DNA of 64,000 nucleotides, taken from NCBI GenBank assembly GCA_013360745.1, contig JABWBA010000002.1:43288-107287 (forward strand), read 5' to 3'. Position 1 is the first letter of the stretch, and the number at the start of each line of letters is the position of its first letter. This DNA comes from Chthonomonadales bacterium. GTDB lineage: Bacteria > Armatimonadota > Chthonomonadetes > Chthonomonadales > CAJBBX01. Made by a program: the position numbers and the translations under genes. The notes under the pieces were generated by a model, which worked only from the letters and a program-made list of their open reading frames with translations, searched no databases and was not told where the DNA came from. Of this stretch, positions 23,917 to 34,287 are shown one piece after another.

Positions 23917-26424
23917 GTGGGGAGGATCGGGCCGACAGGGCGAACCTTAGCGGTACGGGTTCGCCTTCTGGCGAACCTGACCGCCCTGTCGGCCGCGATG
24001 CTGATGGCAGGATCGGTCTGCGTGATGGGCGATCCCTCGGCCTCGTCGCCAGTGGCCGTCATGGATGTCTCGCGACTCGGATGGGACGAGCTATGCTCAG
24101 CCGAGTCGCTGCAGGGCCTGGTGAATCGCAGGGGACCGCGGCTCCTGCTGCTGCACGGCGCCGACGCCGACCGACGCTGGATGGACATCTATCGGGAACG
24201 AGCCGGTTTCCGCTATGAAACGGTCTCGACACTGCCGGAGCTCTTCGCGAGGTTCAGAAACGACTTCCGCGGGCTCGTCGTCTATGACGCCGCCGTCGAC
24301 GGCAGCCGGTACGCCGCGATCACCATGGCCGGTATCGAGGACCTCCTGCCGGTCTCCGAAGAGACGCTCACCGGACGTTCGCCGGCCATGGAAACGGGCG
24401 GCGCGCACGCGTCCCTTGCCGACAGCGGCTGGCCGGTCGTGCACGACCTTCGAGGCCGATTCCATTCCAGCGTCGAGGCCGCAGAGTGGGCGCTCAAGGA
24501 GCTCATGCCCCGCTGCAGCCGAACGCTCGCCCATGCCGTCGATGGCGGAATGGCGGACGGCATCCCGACGGGCGTCTGCGGACCGATGTCCGGCTTCGAC
24601 TGGCAGGTGATGCACCGCGGTTTTGTCTTCAATCTCGGCGCACAGGCGAAGACGATGGTGAGCTACGGCGCGGAGGTTGGCGGGAGTGCGGCGCAGGCGG
24701 ATCTGTACGAGCGGATCCTCAAGGCGCTGAAAGCCCCGGCCCAGATCAACGGATACGGCGATCCGGAGGAATACTGGTGCCTGCTCCTGAGCCGTCACGG
24801 CCACTACTCGTTCCATGCCTTCCACAACTGGAGCTTCCACAGCAAGGTCCCCACCGGCAAGCGCGGCCTGCGTCAGAGCGTCCGCCCCTCCCCGCAGACC
24901 GTCCAGCCGGAGACCGATCGGTACTACGTCTGTTTCATGACGAGCGAGGGGGACACCATGAAAGGGCCTCTCCCGTTCTTTTACGATAGCTGGTTCGATC
25001 CCGCGCGGGGGAGCGTGCCGGTCAACTGGGGCGTCAATCCGCTGATGGCGCGGCTCTTCCCCGCGATGCTCGAGTACTTCTATGCGACGGCCACCCCGGC
25101 AGACGGCTTCTTCGCCGGACCGTCCGGAGCCGGTTATGCCTATCCGGATGTCATGCCCGATGCGGTCCCCTTTGCCAAACATACCGGGCAGTACGGCCGC
25201 ATGGCCGATATCGGGTGCATCGACCTCTGGGGAGCCGGAAGGCCCGATGTCCTGGAACGCTACGGGAGATCCTCCCGACCGCTCGGATTGACCACCTACA
25301 CCTCCCCCGCGCGGCTATGGTTTCTGTCCGATGGCACGCCCGTCGTCCATCATGAACTCGGCTACTGGCAGACCTACCGGCTGGAAAGCGCCCACTGGGC
25401 TCGGGCATTCGACGATCCTGTCGTCCGAGCCGCAGCGGTTGAGCGGCTCAAGCAGCGGATCGAGCGGATCGCCGGCCGGGTGCGCCCGCCGTTCGTCATT
25501 CTCGTCTACGGCGACCTCCATTCCTATGCCCGTCATGCCAGCCTCTACCGGGAGGTGGCTGCCGCGCTCGATCCCAATCGGTTCAAGCCGGCTCGCCTCG
25601 ACGAGGCTATGGCAGGCCTTCGAGCCTGGGCGTCCGATCGTGTCATGGTGGGTTCCGAGAGCGTCAACGAACGGCTGGCCTGGGCCACCCTCGAGGGCGG
25701 ACGGACCCATCTGCCCCTGCGTCTCACCAACGGGCGTCGAACATCCACGCGCGTTACGATCCGAACGGAGATGGGGCGTTCGCCGCAGCAATCGGTCACC
25801 CTCCGTGGGCATGAACGTCGAGATGTCGATGTGATTACCGTCGGGCCGGATCCGATGGAGCTGCCGTCATGGGTTACCGTCGCCGCCGCAGGCCATCAGG
25901 AACGGATTGCCGCGGATATTGTCCGCATACCAGGCTCCGGAATCGCCGAGGCCACCTGCGTCGGCGTCTATGGGTCCGATTACCTCGGCCATCCCATCGG
26001 TACGGCAGCGGCGGATCCCGGCGCCCTGCGCGGAGTCGCCTGGCAGATCGGCGCGGTCGACGGCGTCTACCAGTGCGGTGTCAGCGGCCCCTATACGGAC
26101 ATGGCAGCCGGCGAATATGTGGCAGCGTTCCGTCTCAAGCGTCTAGGCGATCCGCCTGCCGACGCGAACGCGAAGGCGGTTACCCTGGACGTGGCTGCGG
26201 GCGGATATGCCGCAACGGGAGGCGTCCGGGGCGCAACGGTTATCACCGCCGATGCACTGCCGCCTGATTGGACCTGGCGTTTCGTTCGGTTCTCGTGGCA
26301 GGGCCTACCCGATCTCATGGAGACGAGGGTCTGGACGCACGGTGCGGTCGCCTTTGTCGTGGATCGAGTGGCGATCTTTCGGCTTCCGGATGGGCAGGAG
26401 AAGGCCGCGGCGCCACGAACCTGA
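23917..26424 (+). CDS. Secreted GxGYxYP-family putative glycoside hydrolase
   Basis: The family motif GAGYAYP is present at about residues 404-410, inside GPSGAGYAYPDVMPD, and the surrounding barrel blocks (RYYVCFMTSEGD, VNWGVNPLMARLFPAMLEYFY) fit GxGYxYP proteins. The N-terminal domains (about 45-330) read like the GxGYxYP N-terminal regions (LQGLVNRRGPRLLLL). About 250 further residues at the C-terminus are beta-rich. The start is not certain. GTG at 23917, 3 bases after ilvD, gives 835 residues with a complete signal peptide (RVRLLANLTALSAAMLMAGS). ATG at 23998 would leave a signal lacking a positive N-region. A strong hairpin cluster overlies this start region. Substrate is unknown; the glycosidase role is predicted for the family. 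Confidence 0.82.
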   Translation: MGRIGPTGRTLAVRVRLLANLTALSAAMLMAGSVCVMGDPSASSPVAVMDVSRLGWDELCSAESLQGLVNRRGPRLLLLHGADADRRWMDIYRERAGFRYETVSTLPELFARFRNDFRGLVVYDAAVDGSRYAAITMAGIEDLLPVSEETLTGRSPAMETGGAHASLADSGWPVVHDLRGRFHSSVEAAEWALKELMPRCSRTLAHAVDGGMADGIPTGVCGPMSGFDWQVMHRGFVFNLGAQAKTMVSYGAEVGGSAAQADLYERILKALKAPAQINGYGDPEEYWCLLLSRHGHYSFHAFHNWSFHSKVPTGKRGLRQSVRPSPQTVQPETDRYYVCFMTSEGDTMKGPLPFFYDSWFDPARGSVPVNWGVNPLMARLFPAMLEYFYATATPADGFFAGPSGAGYAYPDVMPDAVPFAKHTGQYGRMADIGCIDLWGAGRPDVLERYGRSSRPLGLTTYTSPARLWFLSDGTPVVHHELGYWQTYRLESAHWARAFDDPVVRAAAVERLKQRIERIAGRVRPPFVILVYGDLHSYARHASLYREVAAALDPNRFKPARLDEAMAGLRAWASDRVMVGSESVNERLAWATLEGGRTHLPLRLTNGRRTSTRVTIRTEMGRSPQQSVTLRGHERRDVDVITVGPDPMELPSWVTVAAAGHQERIAADIVRIPGSGIAEATCVGVYGSDYLGHPIGTAAADPGALRGVAWQIGAVDGVYQCGVSGPYTDMAAGEYVAAFRLKRLGDPPADANAKAVTLDVAAGGYAATGGVRGATVITADALPPDWTWRFVRFSWQGLPDLMETRVWTHGAVAFVVDRVAIFRLPDGQEKAAAPRT
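23930..23994 (+). promoter_or_regulatory. Nested and mutually exclusive hairpins at the ilvD/GxGYxYP junction
   Basis: Outer arms GGCCGACAGGGCG (23930-23942) and CGCCCTGTCGGCC (23982-23994) are perfectly complementary. Inside, GGTTCGCC (23958-23965) and GGCGAACC (23970-23977) form an 8-bp stem with a TTCT loop. A second copy of GGCGAACC at 23939-23946 can compete for the same GGTTCGCC, which would break the outer stem. This two-state layout at the start of a gene resembles an attenuator or translational switch. It may instead be a by-product of coding constraint if translation begins at 23917. Confidence 0.5.
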
Positions 26425-26461
26425 ACGTACGCAAGATACATCGGGGAAGGGGGCTGGAGCG

Positions 26462-27286
26462 TTGGCTGATCTCATTCGACAGGGCGCGGAGCTGATCCGG
26501 GAGATCGGCGCCGCCGAGCCGTCTGAAGGCTCGATCGACTTCTGGTGGTTGGGGCAGAACGGCATCGTCGCGGCTGGCGGCGGGGCGCGGATCTTCATCG
26601 ACCTGTACCTGAAGGAGGATCCTCGCCGAGCGACGCCCCGCCCCTTCGCGCCCGAAGAGGTCACCGTCGCCGATCTGGTCCTCGGCACTCACGACCATGG
26701 CGATCACGTGGACCGAACCGCCCTCCCAGGCGTACTGACCGCCTCGCACCGCTCACAGCTTGTCGTGTCGAAGGTCACCTCCGCTCGGCTTCAGAGCGAA
26801 GGCTATGCCGCACGACGCATGGTCGGACTCGATGACGGCGAGACCGTCGAGATCCAGGGCGTCCGCATCACAGCCATCAAAGCGTCCCATGAGTTCTTCG
26901 ATCAGGACCCGCTCCTCGGGTACCCGCATCTGGGTTTTGGTATCGAGATGAACGGCGTCCGCTTCTTCCACGCCGGCGACGGCATTCCGTGGGAGGGTCT
27001 CTGCGCGAGGCTGATCGATTTCCGACCGGACATTATCTTCATCCCCATCAACGGGCGGGACGGACCTCGTTACCGGCGCAACATCCTCGGCAACTTCACG
27101 TTTCAAGAGGCCGTGGACCTCGTCGGAACCGTTCAGCCGCACCTCGCCGTGCCGATGCACTACGATATGTTTCCCGGCAACCAGGCGCGGGTCGAGGATT
27201 TCACCGAGTACCTCGCGGCGAAATACCCCCGGATCGCCTACTGGGTTGGCCCTGCAGGGCTGAAGGTGACCGCAGGTCCATGGTAG
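26462..27286 (+). CDS. UlaG-like metallo-beta-lactamase-fold hydrolase
   Basis: The frame is open from 26207 over the end of the previous gene. TTG at 26462 is taken as start, giving 274 residues (MADLIRQGAELIREIG). The metal-binding motif is THDHGDHVD (H-x-H-x-D-H form). Further metal ligands are expected in KASHEFFDQD, FHAGDGIPW and MHYDMFPGN. The pattern HAGDG plus INGRDGPRYRRNI fits the L-ascorbate-6-phosphate lactonase (UlaG) branch, which hydrolyses sugar lactone phosphates in the cytosol. The specific substrate is not proven. It is followed by a Tat-exported DUF1501 protein 7 bases downstream. Confidence 0.88.
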   Translation: MADLIRQGAELIREIGAAEPSEGSIDFWWLGQNGIVAAGGGARIFIDLYLKEDPRRATPRPFAPEEVTVADLVLGTHDHGDHVDRTALPGVLTASHRSQLVVSKVTSARLQSEGYAARRMVGLDDGETVEIQGVRITAIKASHEFFDQDPLLGYPHLGFGIEMNGVRFFHAGDGIPWEGLCARLIDFRPDIIFIPINGRDGPRYRRNILGNFTFQEAVDLVGTVQPHLAVPMHYDMFPGNQARVEDFTEYLAAKYPRIAYWVGPAGLKVTAGPW

Positions 27287-27293
27287 GCAAGGC

Positions 27294-28130
27294 ATGGCCG
27301 TCCGGACCTCGCGAATGAACGGCACGCGACGGGAGTTCCTGGCCGCGGGCGCTGCGGGCGTTCTGACCCTGGCGCCGATCCGGGGCGAGCGTTCTCGTGC
27401 GCGCTCGGTGATCCTTCTGTGGATGAACGGGGGCCCCGCCGCCGACGACACCTTCGGGATCGACGATACGCCGCAATCGGGCAGACTGTTTCGGCCCATC
27501 CCAACCCGAGCGCCCGGTCAGGCGTTCTCCGAGGGCCTGACCCAGCTGGCCGATCTTGCGGACCTTCTGTCGGTGGCCACTCACGTGCGGATACCCGAGG
27601 ACCAGCACCACCGAGCCTGGCATCGCCTCCATACCGGCCAGGCGGCCCGCCGGACGTCTCCGGCTCCCCGCCGACTGGAGCCCGTGCTGGAGCGGCTGCG
27701 GCGCATCGTGCCCGAGGCGTTTGACCTTCGTTCCGAACCCGCAAGCCTGCGTGACGCCTACGGGAGGAGCCGGTTCGGACAGGAATGCCTGACAGCGCGG
27801 CGTCTAGTCGAACATGGGGTCCGGTTCGTAGAAGTCGAGCTGGACGGATGGGATTGCCACAGCGACGCTCGCCCCCGGACGGCGGAGCTCCTCGCCGTCC
27901 TCGATCCCGCTATGGCTGCCCTCCTGCGAGATCTGCATCAGCGGGACCTGCTCCAAACGACCACGGTGCTGTGGATGGGCGACTTCGGTCGGACCGCGAC
28001 GGTCAACTGCACCGGCGGTCGCGATCACGATCCATGCCGAAGCTGTATCGTGACCGCAGGCGCCGGGGCGATGTGGCAGCCACCACGCCGGATCGCTCCG
28101 CCGTGGGCCGAGGTCTGTCGATTGCCTTAG
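27294..28130 (+). CDS. Short DUF1501 family protein with Tat signal, C-terminus missing
   Basis: 278 residues. The N-terminus has a twin-arginine signal ([18 protein letters not shown], about 11-28); ATG 27315 is an alternative start. DUF1501 proteins have a sulfatase/phosphatase-like fold; here [45 protein letters not shown] (two overlapping blocks), [14 protein letters not shown] and GGRDHDP are the recognisable motifs. Normal members exceed 400 residues and continue for another 60-80 after GRDH-P. This one ends about 25 residues later, just where the convergent prepilin gene stops. It is probably a shortened copy that may be inactive. Confidence 0.75.
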   Translation: MAVRTSRMNGTRREFLAAGAAGVLTLAPIRGERSRARSVILLWMNGGPAADDTFGIDDTPQSGRLFRPIPTRAPGQAFSEGLTQLADLADLLSVATHVRIPEDQHHRAWHRLHTGQAARRTSPAPRRLEPVLERLRRIVPEAFDLRSEPASLRDAYGRSRFGQECLTARRLVEHGVRFVEVELDGWDCHSDARPRTAELLAVLDPAMAALLRDLHQRDLLQTTTVLWMGDFGRTATVNCTGGRDHDPCRSCIVTAGAGAMWQPPRRIAPPWAEVCRLP

Positions 28131-28912
28131 CGGAACAGCCAGATGAGGTTCGCGCCCCGCTCCTGAGCCAGGATCGACGCGGCGGAGTAGGCCTTGGCGT
28201 GGCCGTCGGCGAAGATCACGCTCGCGAAGCCCTGGTTGGAACCGGTCGCGAAGTGACGGCACAGGACCGGTTTGAGCTGGGACGGTCTGAGCGGGCTGCC
28301 CGCAACCAGGTCGATATCCGCCACCAGCGGAGTCGACAGTCTGGGATCCGTCGCGTTCTGCAGGCCATTCATGGGATCGAAGACGTAGCCGCGGTATTTC
28401 TGAGAGGTGGGTCCCGACGGCGTATCGGCCATGAGAACCGTTCGGGAGGGCTCGTCCATGGATGCCAGCGGCGCGGTTGTGGTGGGCGCCTCGAGGCCTT
28501 CGGGATCATAGCCCGCCCGTGAGTTGTAGCCGATCGGCGCGATGCCGCGGACCGACCAATCGGCCGCGTAGCCCGCGCCCGTCGCGCTGGGGCAGAGGAA
28601 CACACCGGTATTGCGGACATAGGGCGCGATCATCGCCGGCCAGATCCGCATGGGATCGCTCGCAGGCGTATCGTAGTTCGTCGAGGGAAGGAACGTTTCC
28701 GACCAATCCTCCGCGTACATGTAGTTCGCGAGGCCGAGCTGGCGGGAGTTCGACACGCAGGCGATCTGCCGGGCCCGCTCCCGTGCCTGAGCGAATACTG
28801 GGAATAGGATCGCCGCTAGGATGGCGATGATGGCGATGACCACCAGCAGTTCGATCAGCGTGAACCCGCCGTTCCGCTGTGGAAGCTTCAATCGTCCCAA
28901 CGTTCTCTCCAT
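28127..28912 (-). CDS. Type II secretion/pilin-like prepilin with DGH motif
   Basis: ATG 28912 gives 261 residues. The class III-type signal is clear: [21 protein letters not shown] (about 14-34), with cleavage after Gly and Glu at position +5 of the mature protein. Then comes [19 protein letters not shown] and [14 protein letters not shown]. The C-terminus has [14 protein letters not shown], the DGH motif of DUF1559-like major prepilins. Such proteins are very numerous in Armatimonadota and Planctomycetota and are thought to form pseudopili or surface fibres. The open frame extends to 29275 but that part lies over the ATPase gene and is not coding. Its stop overlaps the convergent DUF1501 gene by four bases. 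Confidence 0.92.
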   Translation of the reverse strand: MERTLGRLKLPQRNGGFTLIELLVVIAIIAILAAILFPVFAQARERARQIACVSNSRQLGLANYMYAEDWSETFLPSTNYDTPASDPMRIWPAMIAPYVRNTGVFLCPSATGAGYAADWSVRGIAPIGYNSRAGYDPEGLEAPTTTAPLASMDEPSRTVLMADTPSGPTSQKYRGYVFDPMNGLQNATDPRLSTPLVADIDLVAGSPLRPSQLKPVLCRHFATGSNQGFASVIFADGHAKAYSAASILAQERGANLIWLFR

Positions 28913-28934
28913 TACTCGCGACGTCGACGCCGCG

Positions 28935-31787
28935 TCAGGGTAGTCCGACCTCCAGTCGGTAATCCGATAGAGTGTAATACGAGGCCGATGCCCCCGCCTG
29001 CGCCCGGAACCGCTGGGCGATATCAGGATGGCATGTGAGATAGATGGTTTGATATTCCTCGGCGAAGTCGACCAGGGTCTGTATCGCTCGCTCGGCGTGA
29101 TCAGGATCGAAGTTGGCGAAGACATCGTCCATGATGACCGGCAGAGGCTCGGACGTGCGGCAGTAGTCCTCGATGAATCCCAGACGCATGGAAAGGTAGA
29201 TCTGCTCCAGCAAGCCTCGGTTCCACGCCTTCCGCTCCTTGAGCGCCCCACCGTGGCTTTCCGCTTCGAGATCACCGCTGTCCAGCCGGCGGATCAGCCT
29301 GCTGTAGGCGCCGCCGGTGATCTGTGCCAGCGCTGCACCGGCGCGGCGTATGATCTCTGGCTGCCGATTGCGTTCGAAGCTGGCCTGAGCCATCTCGATC
29401 AACCACGCGCCGAGCCGGTGGACGATCCATTCGTCGTAGACGTCCGAAGCTTGCGCTCGCAGCGATTCGATCTCGGATGTAACGGCCTCGAGCTCATCCC
29501 CGGTCTCGAGGCGCTTCATCTCACTGGTTCGCTCACCAAGGCGTGTCTGAGCCTCCGTCCGGAGGCGCCGCACCTCCGTGACGCTTGCGGACCCAGCCTG
29601 CAGAGCGACGTCGAGCGCCTCCTGTGTCGTGGAGGCCAGCTCGTCGCGCATCGCCGACCAGCGTTCTGCGCCGCCCGCGCGCACGACGAGTTTATCGCCA
29701 TAGGACTGGATGCGGGTCCGCACCTCATTCAGCCGGGCAACGGTCGCAAGGTGCGCCTTGAAGGCGGTCTCATCGGCATCGCCCGCTTCCCTGAGGATAT
29801 CCATGACCTCGGCGCTGGCCTTCTGCAGACCCTGTTGCGCGTTGAGGACCTCCCGCCTCCGTCCGTCGAGCTGATGAAGCAGAGCCTGAACGGAGGCGAT
29901 CCGAGTCAGCAGTTGGAGAAACGCCTGGGGCGTTAGGTCATCGCGGAGGCTCAGAGGAGTGATCCAGCGCTTCCACTCTCCGAGTTCCGTTTCGTGGTTG
30001 AGCGTTGCCTCGTTGAGACCCCGTTCTGCCGCTTCCAGTGCGTCGGCAGCGGTCGCTTCGGCTTTGCGCGCGTCGCGAAGGCGGTTGTTGAGGTCCGTAT
30101 AGGCCCGGGCGGCCTCTGCCTCGGCCTGCAGACGGGTATTGGCAGGGTCGAGATCGCTCACGCTGCTCACGATCGGTATGCCGAACTGAGCGCCGATCGT
30201 GTTCAGTTCGGCCTGCCGCCGTCCGATGTGTTCGTCTGCCGCGGCGATCTTATCCTCAAGGTCCTTGACGCGCCCTTCGGCCTCGCGGATGCGCTCCGCG
30301 CGTTCCGCCCGAACGATCGAGCGGGCCTGTCGATGCTGCCGCACCGCGAAATAGAACGCCGCCAGGAACAGCCCGAAGGCGATCGCCGAAGCCGTCAGAT
30401 TGAGCTGCCAGAGGATGGACGCTGCGACGAGCAGGCCGAAGGTGACGACAAGCGGGAGCCGGGCGGGCGCGGCGATGCTCTCCTTCGCTTCCGTCAACCT
30501 CCGAACATCGCTCTCGGCGGCGGCCTTGCGCCCCTCCATCTCGCTCCGCCGGCCACGCTCCTCGCTGAGGCTCGCCGACTCGGCGCGGGCCCTGTGGATC
30601 GTGGCGAGATCGTTCTCGACATCAGCGAGGATCCGAGGCGGCTTCGGCCAGTTGGTGGACTGCTCGGCTTCCAGCGCCTCGCGCGCTTGCGTCGTCTGGT
30701 TCGCGGCATCGCGCGCGTGCTGGACACTGCCCGCAGCAAGGGCCGACGCATTGCGCGTCTCCTCCAGCTTCCGATCGCACTCTGCAGCCTTGCTGCGGGG
30801 CGCCTCGCCCGTATCGAACGTCGCGACCCGCGCCGCGGTCCACATATCGCCAAGGGCAGCGCAGGCCGCGTCCACCTCCTTCTGGGAGTCCTCTGCCCGC
30901 GCCGTCGCATCGGTCAGCTGACGCGTCCGTTCCTCCTCGGTCCGTTTCGCTTCGGCGTATCGTTTCTCGGCCTGCTCCGGCAGGGCTCGCACATCCCCGA
31001 TCTCGGCGAGCAGTCTCTCTTGCTCCTGCAGCTCCAGCCAGTCGGGCCACGCATCGAGTAAGCGACGGATCTGCGCGAGGGAGCTCTCTGCGTCCCGCTC
31101 TCGACGCTCCAGCTGGGCAATCTCGGCGCGAATCCGGTCGTATTCCTGCGTCAGTTGGGCGTAACGCTCGGCCTCGCCGCTCAGGTCCTGCCGCCGCCGT
31201 TCCGCCGCTTCAAGCTGAGTGAGAAGAAGGTGCAGCTTCGATCCGCCCTGCTTTTTGTACAGCGCTGCGGCGCCCTTCTCTAACGCAGCGCGGACGCCTG
31301 GAGCGCCCCGGGCGCCCGCGCCGGACCCGGCGGCGTACAGTCGATCCCGTAGTTCCTCCCGATCGAGCGTGGCGACATCCTGGAGCTCCCCCAGACTGAA
31401 GGCGAAAACGTTCTCGAAGATGTCCCGAGAGGCTCCGCCAAGCAGAGTCGAAAGCTCGCGGGCCGGCGACGCGTTGTCCAGCCCGACGATCGAAACGGCG
31501 CCCGCTACCTTGTCGCTCGCGCTGCGGATGATCCGATACGAGGTTCCATCGGACATACGGACCGTGAGATGACCGCCGTGCTGACCGCCTCGGAGCGGTT
31601 TGTAGCCGGGAGGCCCCGACGTACGCCGGCCGCGAAATCCGAACAGCGCCGCACGGAAGAACTCCAGCAGCGTGCTCTTGCCGGCGCCGTTGTCGCCGAG
31701 AATGACCGTCAGGCTCTTGTCCATGACTTCGATCCCGACGTCATGGAAGACGCCGAAACCGTCGATATGGAAGCCGGATATCCGCAT
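28935..31787 (-). CDS. SbcC/YhaN-like AAA ATPase with central membrane helices
   Basis: 950 residues. Walker A is GDNGAGKST at 31-39 after the typical opening [14 protein letters not shown]. Walker B lies near the C-terminus in [13 protein letters not shown]. The bulk is coiled coil (about 170-440 and 490-780). Two hydrophobic segments in the middle ([15 protein letters not shown] and [15 protein letters not shown], about 455-495) break it, as in YhaN-type proteins and unlike classic SbcC. One base separates it from the SbcD-like nuclease upstream, so the two form a complex and operon like YhaO-YhaN, acting on double-strand breaks. The membrane segments suggest anchoring at the inner membrane. 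Confidence 0.85.
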   Translation of the reverse strand: MRISGFHIDGFGVFHDVGIEVMDKSLTVILGDNGAGKSTLLEFFRAALFGFRGRRTSGPPGYKPLRGGQHGGHLTVRMSDGTSYRIIRSASDKVAGAVSIVGLDNASPARELSTLLGGASRDIFENVFAFSLGELQDVATLDREELRDRLYAAGSGAGARGAPGVRAALEKGAAALYKKQGGSKLHLLLTQLEAAERRRQDLSGEAERYAQLTQEYDRIRAEIAQLERRERDAESSLAQIRRLLDAWPDWLELQEQERLLAEIGDVRALPEQAEKRYAEAKRTEEERTRQLTDATARAEDSQKEVDAACAALGDMWTAARVATFDTGEAPRSKAAECDRKLEETRNASALAAGSVQHARDAANQTTQAREALEAEQSTNWPKPPRILADVENDLATIHRARAESASLSEERGRRSEMEGRKAAAESDVRRLTEAKESIAAPARLPLVVTFGLLVAASILWQLNLTASAIAFGLFLAAFYFAVRQHRQARSIVRAERAERIREAEGRVKDLEDKIAAADEHIGRRQAELNTIGAQFGIPIVSSVSDLDPANTRLQAEAEAARAYTDLNNRLRDARKAEATAADALEAAERGLNEATLNHETELGEWKRWITPLSLRDDLTPQAFLQLLTRIASVQALLHQLDGRRREVLNAQQGLQKASAEVMDILREAGDADETAFKAHLATVARLNEVRTRIQSYGDKLVVRAGGAERWSAMRDELASTTQEALDVALQAGSASVTEVRRLRTEAQTRLGERTSEMKRLETGDELEAVTSEIESLRAQASDVYDEWIVHRLGAWLIEMAQASFERNRQPEIIRRAGAALAQITGGAYSRLIRRLDSGDLEAESHGGALKERKAWNRGLLEQIYLSMRLGFIEDYCRTSEPLPVIMDDVFANFDPDHAERAIQTLVDFAEEYQTIYLTCHPDIAQRFRAQAGASASYYTLSDYRLEVGLP

Positions 31788-31788
31788 G

Positions 31789-33066
31789 TCAGTCGTCCGC
31801 GCTCAGGAGATGATCGGCGCCGAGAACCTCAGCGGCTTGCAGGTAGCGGTGGAGCGCGTCCTCGGAGACCAGCCCCGGGCCGAGCTGCGCGAGGAGTCGG
31901 GCGTGTTCCGGCTTCATTTGATCCGTCAGCATCTTCCGGGCATTCGCCAGCCCTTCGGGATCGCTCGCGACGGCGTTCGCCAGCCGGAGGAACTCGCCGA
32001 GGAAATCCTCCGCCCCGCGCCGGGCGTCGAGATCAATATCGGGACGCGTCTCCACCTTGATCGCTTCGATCCAGACCGGGGTGGTGTACGACGTACCGGC
32101 CTCCCCGAGATGCTCCCGCAGGTCCCGAACATGGTCGGGCTGGGCAAGGAAACGGTGCAGCGGTCCGCGCCCTGCCAAACGGAAGCGGAGGACACACGCC
32201 TCAGCGGACCCTCGATCCCGAGCGCTCTCCTTCATCTTTTGTTCCAGGGTGTCGAGCAGGTCCTGTTCCCGTTGGAGCGGACCGATATCCACGGTGACGA
32301 GGAACCGGCGCACCACATCGGTCTCACGGAACTCGGCCGAAATCGAGCCGTCATCCGCCACCGTAACGATCCGACAGCCCCGCGGCCCGGTTTCGTTGGG
32401 GTTCAGGGACTGGGTGTTGCCGGCGTAGGCGATCATCGGTTCGAAGTCGCGGAGGACCTGCTCGGAATGGACGTGCCCCAGCGCCCAGTAGTCGTAGCCT
32501 CGTGAGGCGAGATCCTCGGGCGTGCAGGGCGCATAGGTCGCGTGGCCGCTCACGGGCCCGCACGCCGCGTGCAGGATTCCGACGGAGAATAACTCCGCAG
32601 GAGGTACGGGGTAGCGGGCCGCGAGGTTGGTCCGCTCATCGGCGCGGCCGTAGCTCAAGCCGAAGAGGTACGCGCGGTCCTCACCGTCGATCTGGACGAC
32701 GACCGGTTCGGCTTCGCTGACGGGAAACACATGCGCCCGGTCGGGCCAGTCCAGATCCGGGCGACCGGGAGCGAGATAGTCATGGTTGCCATAGACGGCG
32801 AAGGTCCGGATCCCGGCATCGGCGAGTCGGCGAGCCCCGGTTCGGAGCGCGAGTTCCGGCTTAATGCCGCCGTCCGCGCGGTTGCAGAGGTCGCCTGCCA
32901 GGACAACGAAGGCCGCTTCCGAATCGATCGCCGCATCGATGACCCTGTCGAACGCTCGATATGGGGACTGACGCATGGTTTTGACAGCGTCTTCGGGAAA
33001 TCCGCCCATAGCGGATCCGAACGCCGCGCCCAGATGGAGATCTGATGCATGGACAAACCGAAACAT
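31789..33066 (-). CDS. SbcD/YhaO-like DNA repair metallophosphoesterase
   Basis: ATG 33066 with AAGGGG seven bases upstream is preferred to the open frame start at 33138; it gives 425 residues. All calcineurin-type metal motifs are present in order: HASDLHLGAAFG, VLAGDLCNR, VYGNHDY, VGILHAACGP and LGHVHSEQ. The C-terminal 200 residues form the capping region with AGNTQSLNPNETGPRGC, as in Mre11/SbcD/YhaO nucleases. It is expected to act with the ATPase encoded one base downstream as an ATP-dependent nuclease in the cytosol. An unrelated phosphoesterase is unlikely given the partner. Confidence 0.9.
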   Translation of the reverse strand: MFRFVHASDLHLGAAFGSAMGGFPEDAVKTMRQSPYRAFDRVIDAAIDSEAAFVVLAGDLCNRADGGIKPELALRTGARRLADAGIRTFAVYGNHDYLAPGRPDLDWPDRAHVFPVSEAEPVVVQIDGEDRAYLFGLSYGRADERTNLAARYPVPPAELFSVGILHAACGPVSGHATYAPCTPEDLASRGYDYWALGHVHSEQVLRDFEPMIAYAGNTQSLNPNETGPRGCRIVTVADDGSISAEFRETDVVRRFLVTVDIGPLQREQDLLDTLEQKMKESARDRGSAEACVLRFRLAGRGPLHRFLAQPDHVRDLREHLGEAGTSYTTPVWIEAIKVETRPDIDLDARRGAEDFLGEFLRLANAVASDPEGLANARKMLTDQMKPEHARLLAQLGPGLVSEDALHRYLQAAEVLGADHLLSADD

Positions 33067-33168
33067 GGCGTACCCCTTCAGGGATGGATTCGACGATGCC
33101 GCCGGAACCTCCTCCCACGCAGAGGGGACGCTTCTCACACGACCGGGAAGCCGAGCGTCAGCCTCCGT

Positions 33169-34287
33169 TCATCGACGACGAGGTCCCACCGAACCGGGGT
33201 TGGGGCCCATGGAGGCCAGCGCGAGGCGTAACGATCGAGCCGCTTCCGCCTCCCATCGGTAGGCTTCCCTGATGCGAAGTGCGGCATCCCGGCGGCAGGC
33301 AGGTTTCCACCAGCGCACCCTGAGTTCTTCCGGATCGGCCGCGCCGGTCTCGGCGCCGAGTGCGCTTCCCCATGCCCTCCAGGCGTCTCGCGCTTGCCGG
33401 AAATGGGCCGCGGCGTCCATCAGATGGACGCGTGGCGTGGGACCGCCCAGACTGGCGGACGCCTCCAGATAGGCTGCTGCGATGCCCCGCCCCTCGATCT
33501 GTTTGTACACACAATAACCGCCCATCCAGCCCGGATACCAGTAGTCTGGCTCGTGCGCCATATTGCCCACATCCTCTGCGAACATGAGGACGCCCTCGAG
33601 CCCATAGGACGCATGGGCCAGGGCCGGAACGCGCTTTCTCGGGTCATCGTCGGCGCAGCGAACCATACACGCGACTACCTCACGAAGGCTCTCCAACGGC
33701 TCTATGGTCGCGCAGGGCTCGCCGACCCGTTCCAGCTGACCGAACTCAGCGGACCACTTATCAAACCGCTCCCAATCCCACCATCCGGGTACATCCCAAC
33801 CTCCTGCGACCCAGATCCGACGCGCACCGTCGACCGGATCATCGTAACCGCCGATGACGATGTCATCGATCCACACTCCCTGCAATGGGCGGTGTGCATC
33901 GATCGACGCCCGCACGATCTCCCATGCCGCCAGGCCGCCATCGGCCTGTCCGAGCCGTTCCCATGTATACCCACAGGCGTTGCCGATCCGCCTATCAGTG
34001 ACGTCCGAGGGATCCGGTGTGACGAAGAGCGCCCCGTAGCGCTGTGGATGATAGGCGAAGGATGTAGCATGGCCTGATAGAACCAGAATCGCCTCATAGG
34101 AGATCTCACAGCCCGCAGCCCTGAGCAAGGCTGCCCGGCATTGGTGGGAGGCGTAGCGGACATCATGCAGGGTGGGGTCCCGAGCCAACAGGGAGCACGC
34201 ATCCGCAATCCCGGGAACCATGCGTAGACCCGCGCCGGTCCCGTGACCTCTGCCGTGTTGCTGCCGCACCGATCTCACATCGCTCAT
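33169..34287 (-). CDS. Uncharacterised protein, possibly C39/BtrH-like
   Basis: 372 residues with GGGA ahead of the ATG. The N-terminal 170 residues (VRYASHQCRAALLRAAGCE, SYEAILVLSGHATSF, IDAHRPLQGVWID, GGYDD) recall the papain-like BtrH_N/C39 fold proteins, in which a Cys near the N-terminus and later His and Asp residues form the active site. Here Cys (SHQC) is present. The C-terminal half is helical and Trp/Ala-rich. The identification is tentative. It is upstream of the SbcD-like gene on the same strand with a 100-base gap, so a link to DNA repair is not implied. Confidence 0.6.
   Translation of the reverse strand: MSDVRSVRQQHGRGHGTGAGLRMVPGIADACSLLARDPTLHDVRYASHQCRAALLRAAGCEISYEAILVLSGHATSFAYHPQRYGALFVTPDPSDVTDRRIGNACGYTWERLGQADGGLAAWEIVRASIDAHRPLQGVWIDDIVIGGYDDPVDGARRIWVAGGWDVPGWWDWERFDKWSAEFGQLERVGEPCATIEPLESLREVVACMVRCADDDPRKRVPALAHASYGLEGVLMFAEDVGNMAHEPDYWYPGWMGGYCVYKQIEGRGIAAAYLEASASLGGPTPRVHLMDAAAHFRQARDAWRAWGSALGAETGAADPEELRVRWWKPACRRDAALRIREAYRWEAEAARSLRLALASMGPNPGSVGPRRR

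Noticed and set aside
28913..29275. Extension of the prepilin frame upstream of 28912
   Set aside because: It lies antiphase over the conserved Walker B end of the ATPase gene and shows no prepilin features.
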